This document shows, one piece after another, positions 37,290 through 48,200 of a DNA stretch of 64,000 bases (within the stretch, counting starts at the first letter, position 1; every line of letters begins with the position of its first letter). Position numbers and translations under genes: made by a program. Origin of the DNA: Apostichopus japonicus (lineage: Eukaryota > Echinodermata > Holothuroidea > Aspidochirotida > Stichopodidae); the NCBI RefSeq assembly GCF_037975245.1, contig NC_092563.1, positions 895,001 through 959,000 of the forward strand, read 5' to 3'. The notes beneath the pieces were generated by a model. That model searched no databases, was not told where the DNA came from, and was given only the letters and a program-made list of their open reading frames with translations.

Positions 37290-37514
37290 GCAAGAATTCA
37301 AAACTAACAGAGTTACAGCAAACCTGTAGTCAGCAGGTTCAACTTTGTGTTTTTATAGTGGTGTAATGCAGTGTATTAAAACAATAATTCCTAGAGATGT
37401 CTTTACACTTATTGACAAGAATTCAAAACTAACAAATTTACAGCAAACCTCTGTATTCAGCAGTGTTCACTTTCTTCTTCATTTCTGTGTTTTCATAGTG
37501 GTGTAATGCAGGGA
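37290..37514. repeat. Tandem duplication, about 125-bp spacing
   Basis: Two blocks share CAAGAATTCAAAACTAACA, TTACAGCAAACCT and ATAGTGGTGTAATGCAG in order. The second is slightly longer. Confidence 0.8.
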
Positions 37515-37643
37515 TGGCATAGCCATTGGACGCACAGCTGACAAGTGCCCTGCCAGTTTGTTGATAAACCTCAAGAGTAACTGTTTTCATACATGACTGC
37601 CTTTTTTGGGGGAATGGGTCGAAAATAAATTAATTCTTCTGGG

Positions 37644-37649
37644 TTTATT
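37644..37649 (-). terminator. ACSF3 polyadenylation signal AATAAA
   Basis: TTTATT on the + strand, that is AATAAA on the minus strand, 40 nt after the ACSF3 stop codon. This would give a very short 3' UTR. Confidence 0.55.
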
Positions 37650-37689
37650 AAATCCTTATCTTTAAAACAAATTGTGTGCCTAAAGTCTC

Positions 37690-40600
37690 TTATTTGTCTA
37701 GACCAAATACATCCTTCACAAGTGTCTTTTTGTTCACCTTTCCCATCGCATTCTTTGGAATTTCTTGAAGTTCTTTCATTTCGGTGGGAACAATGTACGG
37801 TGGCATCTTATCCTTTGCCCATTCTCGCAACTTTCGGACGTCAAAGTTCCTTACGCCTGGTGTTAGAACGACCACTGCAGCGACTCTTTGACCCCAGGTC
37901 ATGTCTGGTAACCCAACGATGGCACACTGACTGATGGAAGGGTGAGCCAGTATGCGTCGTTCCACGTCCAAAGCGCTGATCTTGTATCCGCCACTTTTGA
38001 TGATGTCGACAGAAGTCCGACCCATGATGCGATAGACTCCGTTCTCGCACAGCGCTGTATCGCCTGTTACAAGAAATTACGGAAACGGACATAAACCAAA
38101 ATAAAAAGGCATCAAAACTGCCTTAATAACCCAAAAAACAAAGCAACATTAAGCTCATGAAATCTAATCAAGTAACGCATGGTAAGAATTAGTATAAACT
38201 GCTGCCTGCGCAGTGATCCAACCAGCGGCAATGGGGCCAAGTTGAAAGTAGTACCTGTTCCAACCGAGAGGGAAAATCAACACTTTCAAAACCTCAAGCC
38301 GATGGCACCTCGGACCAAGCAGCATACCTAGCCCAAACCACCCCAAAATACCAAAGTATCCTCTATTCAATCAGTGGCATCCTGCAAGCTATTCCTGAAA
38401 ACTAATTTGGGATATGTTAAGACGGGATACATCTGCCATGATCATGATGCACACAGGTGTCCTTGTGACTGGAAGGGACATGAAAACTCAATGATTGTCA
38501 ACGAAAATGAGGAAATGTCAGCTTACCATTCACAACCCTCCCAATTGGCAACTTCACAGGAGCCAACTTTAAAAATCCCATACATCCGGGGGGGGGGGCA
38601 GATTGCCCAGTGCACCAATTTTCTCTTGGGTCGCAAAGGTGCTAATTTTCTCCCAGGTGCCAATTGAGCTGTCTGATTCGAGGCCCATGTGGAGCTGGTT
38701 GGATCAATGTAGCCAGTTATATCTGAGTCCTCCATACACCCTCTATTTTACATAAACATCACATTTCATGAATTTTGTTTGCTTGCAGTACTCCATCTGG
38801 CTTTAATAGATCACACATTCCACTAATGTTCTTACCTGTTTTGAACCAGCCATCTTTTGTAAAGGTCTCCCGAGTGGCTTCGGGTCTCCTCCAGTATTCT
38901 TTGAAGACAGAAGGACCTTTGACCTCTAGCTCACCTGGTGTTCCCTCACAGCCTTCTGTAATGTGTGATTGAGTATTATTCCCTCTAACTAGTGTATCAC
39001 CTTCATCCGAGGTGATACGGACTTCCACCGTTGGTAATGGCTGGCCGACTGCACCTAAAGTGTTTCAAATATTTAAGTAAGTATTTAATCAGAAACAATG
39101 TTGGACTTAAAAATCCTCTCCCTCCTCTCCATGCCCCAGAATATATCTTAGTTACAAACACAGGTAGTATTGGCTAGAACAGGTTACAAAGCAGTGATCT
39201 TCATGAATTGTTCAAGTTCTGTGCTGTAGTACAGCAGAAATCACTGTATCAATGGATTTAGTTTGATTTTGATTTCCCAAAGTTGACAACTATGAGTGCC
39301 CTCCTTACCTGGTACTCTAGTTCCTTCCAGTGGATTGGATAGTGCCATGCCAAACTCTGTCATCCCATAGCGTTCTAGCAGCTTATGTCCAGTTATATCT
39401 TCCCATTGTTCCATGACTGGTTGAGGTAAGGCAGCTGACCCTGATACCATCAATCTAGAAAAACAATGTATGACACCAGAGCAAAGGATGGTCAAATATG
39501 AACATATAATAAAATACACATATATGAAAATATAGTAAAATAAAAAAATACACATATATGAACATATAGTAAAATACAAAAAATACACATATGAACATAT
39601 AGTAAAATAAAAAACACATATATGAACATATAGTGAAATACACATATAACATATAGTAAAATACAAAAATACAAAAATAAACACATAAAATATTCTGTAC
39701 AGAATCAGAGAGACATCCCTGTCTGACATCAAGTCCTGATGTTTAAGGCTGACTTTTAGAAGCTAAGATCAAGATACAAACCAATTAAACTAGTGAGTTA
39801 CAAATGCAGAATTGTGTCCAATAATACTAAAATAGATTTTACAGTCAGTCACTGGAAACAAAGACCTAATGGAATGCATTTTAGTGCTTGTTACCAGGGC
39901 AACAAATAATTGAATGACATGTTGTATAAAAGTATCAATTTGAGAATTCCTGCCAGTGACCGTGCCATTATGCTGTTTACCTGTAATTTGACAGGGGGTT
40001 GTGGGGGAGGGGGGGGGGGGTGGATTAGGGGTTAGCTTCCCTACCCGATAGAATCTCTACACCCATGTTCTGCAGAGTTGTAACAACCAGCTAGTAAATT
40101 CCAAGTTTACTCAACACTCTCAGATGTAATATCAAAGAGGCATTTTTTAATTATTGTAGAAACATTCATCTGCTAGTTGCTGACAAAATATCACAAACGA
40201 GTCCAACTTGATATACCTTATTTTCTGACGACAAGTTGCTTTCAGGAACGCTTGAACTTTGGGAGTGGTAAACTTCTTGTTGTAGTACTCAATCAGTTTT
40301 GCATAGATCGTCGGGACGGCCATGTAAACATTGATTCTTGGTTGTCCATCTGACAGTAGGTGGTCCCAGACCTAAAGAGAAATGAATGCAATAATAAAAA
40401 CAAATCATTTTCACCAAAATAAAGGTTAAACAGAGATTAATCAAAGAATCAATTCGATCCTCAACATTTTGTCACCTTAACAAGTTTTCATATACATGAT
40501 ATTTACAAAAAGGAAATTGATTTTTTTCAGAGCTATCTGAGCAATGCTGAACTTTACAGAAATAATTTTTAGGCTGGTAACACCCAAGTGCCATTTCCAC

Positions 40601-42806
40601 TGTTATACATAAGCCAATCATAAAATATATGAAGAGATTTACTGTACATCACTACATAATAAAGGGTTGGACTGACAGAGATCTAGGTCCATGGGTCAAG
40701 ACGGTCATTTCTCTACCCTTCCACCAGCGACACAACCAGCAAGAAAGAGGGGGGACACACAACCCTCCTTCTGGGACAAAGTGTCAAGTTATACCATTCT
40801 TTAAATACATGTTCACAAATGAACAAATCATATCAATTATCTGGTAAGTGTAGGCATCAGAATAAAATATTGTTACTAAAAGGGTTTTATTGCACAATAT
40901 AAGCTTGGACAAAAAAAATCTTGAGTAGTTACATAACTTTAGTTTACATGGAACTGATACAAAATGTATTTACTTGATCCAAACTTAGACAACTATACTT
41001 TGTATGGGATTTGATAAGGAGGTGCTGCCCCAACCACCATCCGCAAAGTGCTACTGCTTTGTGCCTTCAGGCTCAGTCTGATCAATCAGTCCACCTCTGA
41101 ATGGAATTACCATAGATACCGCAGCCAACTTACTTGCTCTGGGTCAAATGATGGCAGCATAACACATGTAGCTCCACACCATAGAGGGCAGGCTAGCACA
41201 TTGATGATACCATGCACGTGATGAAGCGGCAGAGAATGTAGAATAACATCCTGATAACTCCATCCCCAACTGTCCAACAGAGAAGTGACTTGAGTCTACA
41301 ATCAAAAATAAAAACTAGAACGTGAAATGTAACTATTTATGAAAAAGAATATTAACAAACAACTTGCTTTATATCTTGAAGAACAGAGGAAGTTAGGACC
41401 ACAGTCTTACAAGTACAATATGCAATTGATACAAGAAACTGCACAGTAACTCTATAAGTTCAGTTTTATCCTATATCTCTTACTATGGTTATGTAACAGC
41501 ATAAGTTTGTAGAATGTCACATTCTTCAATCCTTGTCTGAATGCCAGCTTTGGAAAACAAAATGCCTACACTTTGAGGGTGTTTTACTTCAGTCTTCATT
41601 TTGTCCTTGAAGGACGTGAAACTTGTGCTGAAAAAAAGGATAGGCTAAGACCAAATTCTCATTGGCATTGTACTAAATAACAGCAAATGTCAGTTTACTG
41701 TACAGGCTTTATTTAAGGGAGTAGCCCAATAATATCTGCTGATAATAAGCACATAAAAGTGTATAATGCAAACTTTACCTCGCCATGCTTTGATTGACCA
41801 TTGTTACCCGACTTATTGTGAGTAGGTTTTTAATATTTACTGGGAGAAAAGAAATGCCAGGGCCTATTTTTCTAATGACAGACAGCCAAATTCACTGGCT
41901 ATTTGGCCAGTAAACAGCCTGAAAAACTCAGGCCTGGATGACGAGGTCATGAATTTCACTTAAGCCCACATATTTGTCATTTAATCAAATTACCTGAATA
42001 TTACCAAATGTAGACACAACCCCCTTTGGTTGGCCAGTTGTCCCACTAGTGTAGACTAACATAGCATTTCTGTTCCTCCATTTGACTTGAGTCCACTTCT
42101 GAGTCAGTATCATTGTATCGATTGCTTCTCCATCTTCAATTTCTAGTAAACTTTCATTCAGTGATACTTGGTTTCCCTCGTCATTAGGTTTGACTAAGTA
42201 GCTGTTTCCCAGGTTTGTGTCTGAAATAAATGAAGGTGCCATTTTGTCTGGCCTCTCACTAGCTATAAATTCCTCATCCAAAACCATATGTTTGATGTTC
42301 AATTTACTGGCAATCGGAGAGATTTTATCTGCAAACTCTTTAGTTGATATGACCATGGAACAATCAGAGTCTGTTAAGAAATATTCAAGTTCTGAGCTTG
42401 GGTGAACTTTGCACAAAGGTACAGCCATACATCCACTCATCCAGGTTGCCCATTGTGAAACAGTGTATGATGCATTATTATTGCACAGGAAGGCAATTCT
42501 TTCTTCATTTAAAAGGATTCCAGAATTATATTTATTGGAACTGATCGTTTTCTTCTCTGCATGTCTTATTATATGTTGAGAAAGTGCTATACTTTTCTGC
42601 AGAAGATCTGAGTAAGAGTGTCGGCCCAAATTATCTACAAGAGCTAGTTTCTCATGGTGACTGTCTTGTTTCAAGGCCTCAAGGAACACTGGTCTACTTT
42701 TGGACGAGCTCATTTTACATCTAGAGAGTGAGCGCTGACAGAATTGCCTGAGTTGGAGCATCTTGGAAGAATTTATAAGAGCACTGTGGTTGTAGTAAAT
42801 GCCCAT
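37690..42806 (-). CDS. ACSF3: Acyl-CoA synthetase family member 3, mitochondrial malonyl-CoA synthetase (6 coding exons)
   Basis: Coding exons on the minus strand are 42806-41994, 41295-41134, 40371-40217, 39454-39309, 39054-38836 and 38063-37690, all with GT/AG ends and consistent phase. They give 622 aa, or 607 aa from the Met at 42761, which starts an Arg-rich, acid-free presequence ([14 protein letters not shown]). The protein is an ANL-superfamily adenylating enzyme. It shows the ATP-binding loop [11 protein letters not shown] (252-262), [11 protein letters not shown], the LLERYGMTE adenine motif near 402-410, [20 protein letters not shown], and the catalytic Lys in MGKVNKK near the C-terminus. 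Each block is closest to ACSF3 as I know that family. The enzyme activates malonate with ATP and CoA to malonyl-CoA in the matrix, clearing malonate and feeding mitochondrial fatty-acid synthesis. A good acceptor TTTTCTCGCTAG sits one base before the first ATG, so a non-coding 5' exon lies upstream. Confidence 0.95.
39495..39690. repeat. AT-rich tandem repeat in ACSF3 intron 4
   Basis: Units of about 30-35 bp with AACATATAGTAAAATA and AAAATACACATATATG. The Phe/Tyr/Cys-rich ORFs over it are artefacts. Confidence 0.8.
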
Positions 42807-43150
42807 CCTAGCGAGAAAAAATTAAAACATATGTATATGTACAAAATAATTATAATTTCAATTTTGTTGGCCTTATATAAAAAAAAAAGTTACTTTAGGT
42901 GAATGCTGTTCGCCCAGCACACTGAGTGCATAGTACCCAATGTTCACTTTAGTCTTGATGACACAATGCAAAACACAGATTTGATGTGATTTTTAGTTTC
43001 ATTACATTCTGTTCAAATACATGCGATGAACCTAGGATGAAAAACAGACTGCCAGGGTGAAAAATATCAGGCACACCTTTGATATTCGCCATGCTAGTAG
43101 TAGTATTAGTAGCCAAGACGACCAACTTTGATACCTGCAAGTACCACTAG

Positions 43151-43443
43151 CAGGCGCGTAGCCAAGGGGGGGGGGCGAAGGGGGTAGCCGCCGCCCCCTT
43201 GAGCATATTAAAAAAAAAATTTAATGTTTTTATGATATCGCTAGTAATTTCAAAAGAGAAAATGCTAAGATGCAACTTATTACTACAGTATATTAGGTCT
43301 GGGAAGTGCCATTTCCAGCGATCTGGGAGGCATTTTCAGCCAAAATTTTCTTGTACGCTTCGCGCCAACTGTGGTGGCGCTACGCTTAGATAGTTTGCCT
43401 ACATTTTTGCCCCTCCCTAGGCAAATTCTTGGCTACGCGCCTG
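43151..43443. mobile_element. hAT-type MITE with intact TIRs and 8-bp TSD
   Basis: A 293-bp element with a perfect 16-bp terminal inverted repeat, CAGGCGCGTAGCCAAG. It is flanked on both sides by ACCACTAG (43143-43150 and 43444-43451), an 8-bp target duplication as made by hAT transposases. It codes for nothing. A G-rich/C-rich hairpin lies near the left end, and an internal inverted piece GCGCCAAC..GTGGTGGCGC lies near 43364-43381. Its interior recurs at 57437-57672 and 58720-58840. It is non-autonomous and needs a transposase from elsewhere. Confidence 0.9.
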
Positions 43444-44859
43444 ACCACTAGTTATAGTAATACTAATAATACGCTTTCAACTTTGATGTCGCAGAACTAG
43501 TAACTTTATCTGTGTGAATACATGGTAGTTCACAAAGTATCAAGGACATCCTACGACAATATTGGTAGTTTGAGAACCTAATACACAGAAAAACATGATT
43601 GTTACCTTAAATGTATTATCAGTACCTGATATATAAGCAGAACAAAGACAATTTGAATGTTAAAAGTTGAAATTCATCCAAAGAATTGTCCGGCTTCGAA
43701 CTCACGGAGCTGCGATTATGGGGTAGCATACGGCTTAAAAAGACTACATTACGCCCAAGTGGCTACATTTCATACATGTACTCGAAACATACAGTTCCTT
43801 ACATTTCTCGGGCTGATATAGGTCATTATCTACTGAATATGATCTATGGAGCGACCTAAGAGAGAGAACGTCGCACAGAAAATCCTAGTGTACAGTACAT
43901 AAATATATAACATGCATGAGCGGCACAATCTAAACCGTCTTCAACATTGGTTGCATATATAATATCACTTTGCATCCAAGTACCCTACATTATATGTATC
44001 AAAAGTGGAGACGACGCCCGAGGTACCCCCCCCCCATTCCTGCCCCTGCTCGTATTACTACGTGCTCATATAGCCTACTTAGAAATGAATTCCCTGCCAC
44101 GGATTTAGTGTCAATAACAAGAATCATTATTAGTTTTAACGTGATTATCCTCTACAGTATCATATTTATATACCGTATAATTATAATCGATGCTCCCCAA
44201 CCCTAACCCATGCATCTTCTAAACCCCGTGTAAATTTGAATTTATGGTGACACCTGGATCCACCCATTTGCGATACTTGTGGGGTTTCAATTGGAAAAGT
44301 GTGTTGTTTTATTTCAAGTAAGTAACCGTAGTCTGGGACCCCAACACAAGCTTGAGAATGGGGGGGGGGGGGGAGCTGAGACCAATCTCCAGTAGTGTTG
44401 AGTTGGCCGCCCGTGGCGTCACTACGCCCTCCCCTTTCCCTCTGGTGCTCTGGTAGTGAAGTGTTTAGTGACACGTTCAAAAATGTCCTTACACAAAGCC
44501 TGCCTGTCTTCTCCGTGTAGCCTGTGACAAACAGAACGATTTCGTTTGCACCCGTTTCATCACGATTGAATCCCCCGAAAGACCAGGTTTTCACACACAC
44601 TGAGTGACAGCTATGGGATGTCGACCATGACACAATTTTGGAAAGTCAACCAACACATAACAATTCGATACACAGCCTTGGTAGAGTTTGATATCGTGAA
44701 CATATCGTAGCAAACCCTTCTTCTCTGTGGAGAGTATATGATTGTTGTGGTGCGGTATTCTATCTGACCATCCATGTGAAATACGTTCTGTCTACTTCAT
44801 AACATTCCTGTATAGTTTGTATTACTTATGTGGATATATCTCTAACTGCAGCACATACA

Positions 44860-44871
44860 ATGGCTTACCAG
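44860..44871 (+). CDS. Candidate first coding exon of the LIM gene (MAYQ)
   Basis: ATGGCTTACCAG|GTAATG, with a good Kozak context (CATACAATGG), codes MAYQ and ends in phase 0. PDZ-LIM proteins often begin with a few residues of this kind (LDB3 begins MSYS). Phase 0 also fits the exon at 51683 directly. The exon lies 6.8 kb upstream, and a PDZ-coding exon in between was not found, so this is a guess. Confidence 0.2.
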
Positions 44872-45197
44872 GTAATGTTGTTTACTGTATATTTATCGTA
44901 ATGTCATGCATCTAGATATGTTTATTTAGCTTCCTGTCGTCGACGGTAGAGAAATAACGAGACAATAGAAATGTGTGCATTCATAAATCATGGACTGGAC
45001 CGGGGGGGGGGGGTATGACTGATCAACCGTTGGTAACCGTATAGTCCGCTGCTGTTGTCAACCACAAGGTGGACATGAACGGCAGTGACCATCAACTTTG
45101 CTAGATAAAATCAAACTGGCCTGAGATTTATTGTGGCATGTTCATCTGTTCATTGCATGTATTCACTTCGTCAGTTGTGGAAACCTTAGTAACTAAC

Positions 45198-45290
45198 CTT
45201 GTCCTCAAACCGTTGTCCGAGTCGGACGATGTTACGAAATACCTCCTTGCGTGCTCCAGAGTAACTCAGACGGAGACAGAAAATAAGAAA
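45198..45290 (-). other. Candidate non-coding 5' exon of ACSF3
   Basis: The minus strand reads ..TTTGAGGACAAG|GTTAGT at 45198, a usable donor, within CpG-richer sequence 2.4 kb upstream of the ACSF3 start exon. Joined to the acceptor at 42807 it would be 5' UTR. One frame reads without stops (SYSGARKEVFRNIVRLGQRF) but does not stay open after the join. The right boundary is arbitrary. Confidence 0.25.
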
Positions 45291-48200
45291 AGTCTTTACT
45301 GAATTTCGGCGACCGTCAACTCTCTTCACTTCATTTTACTGTATAGCAATGTACAGTTAGTATGTTTATGGAGTATCGGACATATACAGTACTAACTACT
45401 GGGGTGACGATGAAAGGGGAGGGGTCAGGAGAACTACAGCTACGCCTGGAGTGGTCTTCGATGGACTATGTCGTCATCGGTCCTGCTATGGGTAAAACAG
45501 GGATCTGCTTTTGCGGACGGATAAATAGCAGTTCACCCGGGTTTACCCTCAGTACAATAACACTTTAGTCTGACTAGAGACCTTGCACAACTCAACCCGT
45601 GTTTTATGTATGCTCACCAATGCAAGTGCATGTAAGTGTGACCCTATGTATACACCACACTGAGTATGTACAATACATACACCGTTAAAGGCTGCAACGT
45701 GCATGATGGGAAGTGTCTAATTACTACAGATAAATCCTAATCACCTACGATTTTAATATCGTTTTAAGTATATGGCTTGGAAGGTACTAAGGTATTAAGA
45801 ACCCCAGCCTGGTTTTGTTCCATATTTTGTAGCAGTTTACTACTCTCTAACAGATTAAATGACGACTTTAGGCACAAATTAATTTTGATATGCTGTAGAC
45901 CATAAAAACACTTTTACCACTCCAAGTTATACTTCTATGATACTTCATACATTTGGGAAATGACTCTTTCATCTACAGCCTTGGTTCATCAACTAAAGTG
46001 ACTGAACTGTATAGTCTAACACACAGACTGTTGGGTCAGTTTCTCGGATGGAACTCTAATCTTTATTGGGACACTTTTTAGGCCTCAAATAACACATTTA
46101 GAATTTAATGTTGTACCAATTTGTCAATGACAAATTGTGATGAATATCAATCATTCTATTGTTTATATGAAGTTAAAGGAACATGATATGGTTTGAGCTA
46201 ATTAGAATTAATAAAACATAGATGATGTTGATTGACATTAACATTACTGCCTGCCATGAGGAGCCGACGACGTCATCAAGGTCTTAAAGGAGCATTGCAG
46301 GATGTAGCATATTTTAAAGGTGTATATCTTGAAAATCGAAATCATGCTATGTAGAAACGTTACTGGCACTCAATTTTGCTTTCCACCTTTCTCTATAACA
46401 TATCAAGGGGGAGGGGGGGGGGTGGAAAGCGCTATTGTTGGGAAATGCTTTATGGGGGGTACACACGGAGGGGGGGGGTTGGGGTGTCAAATTGATGCCA
46501 AGTCGGTATCATGTACGTAACAGTAATGGAACAAACATAGAGAAGAAAAAGAACACAAAAATATTCTCTCAGTTTGAGACTTACGTCCACATTTCTCAGA
46601 TTTGGCTAATAGTAGGGTAATAAAATAGTCGATACTCTGCCATATGATATTGAGAGTAAGGATGAGGGGGAGGGGGAGAAGTATGGTCATAGATAAATGG
46701 TGATGATGAAATCACCGCCTAACACTCGCCTATGTGAACATTTACTGTGGGGGCATTGATTTGATTGCGTCAAAACTTTCTATCCAGTACCTGTTCGAGA
46801 TAACAGTATTTGAAGTTGATACGTTTTGCAGCGGAAGTGAACTTGAAGCAAACAGGTGTGATGTCATACTCATAGATGCACACTATTAAATTTGTTTATT
46901 TTATTTGAAAATTTAACAACAATTTTATAAACTGTATGGCTACACTAGCGGCATAGCCTATGTATATTCACATTAACTTCACATTCCTTTAGCTAAAGTC
47001 GGAACCCTATCGAATCCAAGGTCCAAAAAATAGAGTGAAAATATAAAAGTGAATCATAAACATTCTGCTGTCAACGTGCAATTCTGACATCATATGTTTA
47101 CTCCACGTATACTTTGCTACAAACTATTACAATTTCAAATATCACTATCTCAAGAACGTATATGTAGGAACTATATAGCTTCAAAATTAATTTAGCTTCA
47201 CAATGTGTTCCTCTTTCATCGTGCAAAAGTAAAATACCTTTGGACTATGCTTTTAACTTTATCATTGTCCATATCAATATTCTGCTTACACGTGATATGT
47301 TTGGTGTATATGTTTGCTACAATGAAGTGATCTTTAACCCCGAACAATTCCAGCTCAATTGTGTAATCTCCGGGTTTTGTTAATATACACTGTTTATCGC
47401 TAATTCCGTTAAATGGATTTGTTATGAGTTATGAACAAACAATGACTATACTAATATCATCATGTATCATGTCATTATGTTTTGTACGTTCAAATCCTAT
47501 TCCACGTCAAATGTTGGGGATGGGTGGGGGGGGGGGGGTGAACATGAAAATAATAAAAATGCTGTAACAAGTACTGCGACTGAACTTTGTGAAAGTTGGT
47601 AAACCTGGCTAAGTTTTCTTAGAGAAACGAAAGAAATTATTCGTGCGCATGAACTTCTTGCATGTCGACCTTAATTAACAGTTTCAAAATATAAATAAAT
47701 GTAAGTGCTTTGCATGCTACCGTAAGCACTATATGTTTTCGTGAGGAGAGGGTGGGGGATATGAAAAAAGGGATTAAGGTATTTCAAAAAACCACGTCTT
47801 TATATGCATATTTGTGTAGTGTATACATTTTGCCCCCTACAGCTCTTCCATGTCTCTGTTTTATCCTCCCTTTCCCTCCCTCCCTTCCGCTCCCCTCCCC
47901 TCCCTCAGGATGCAACCTCCCTCCGCCATCTCCAAAAATGTGCAGATTGGGAAAATTGTTACAATTACTAACTCTTCCTCAGTGTTAGGGTGCACGCATA
48001 TATTGTTTCCACTTTCCAATGTTAATTCGGGCCAGTGGAGGAGGGGGGGGGGGGGGCGGTGTAGGAGACATGCGATTGTTACTGATGTGAGAGAGGGGAG
48101 AATTCAGCTATACAAACCTGACCAAAAAAGTTTTGTGCATGCAAGGGCGAACGCCCCGTATTGTGGGATCACAAAGTACACTCATTACTTATACATTTGA

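Larger units (their letters stand above)
35148..37643. other. Intergenic stretch between convergent BOLA3 and ACSF3
   Basis: Contains the BOLA3 3' UTR (ATTAAA-type signals near 35663 and 35745, none decisive), the dispersed repeat copy at 35930-36130 with related repeat-like sequence to about 36700, and a tandem duplication at 37290-37514. No gene is supported. Confidence 0.5.

Noticed and set aside
39455-39732. Long Phe/Tyr/Cys-rich minus-strand ORF joined to an ACSF3 exon
   Set aside because: It is AT-rich tandem repeat read through the acceptor at 39455; only 39309-39454 is coding.
44181-44633. Minus-strand ORF of 150 codons
   Set aside because: No domain, includes a poly-Pro run coded by a C/G homopolymer, and no splice or start context.
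45198-45270. Minus-strand frame SYSGARKEVFRNIVRLGQRF as a possible LYR-motif protein start
   Set aside because: The canonical LYR is absent and there is no continuing frame; better kept as a possible ACSF3 5' UTR exon.
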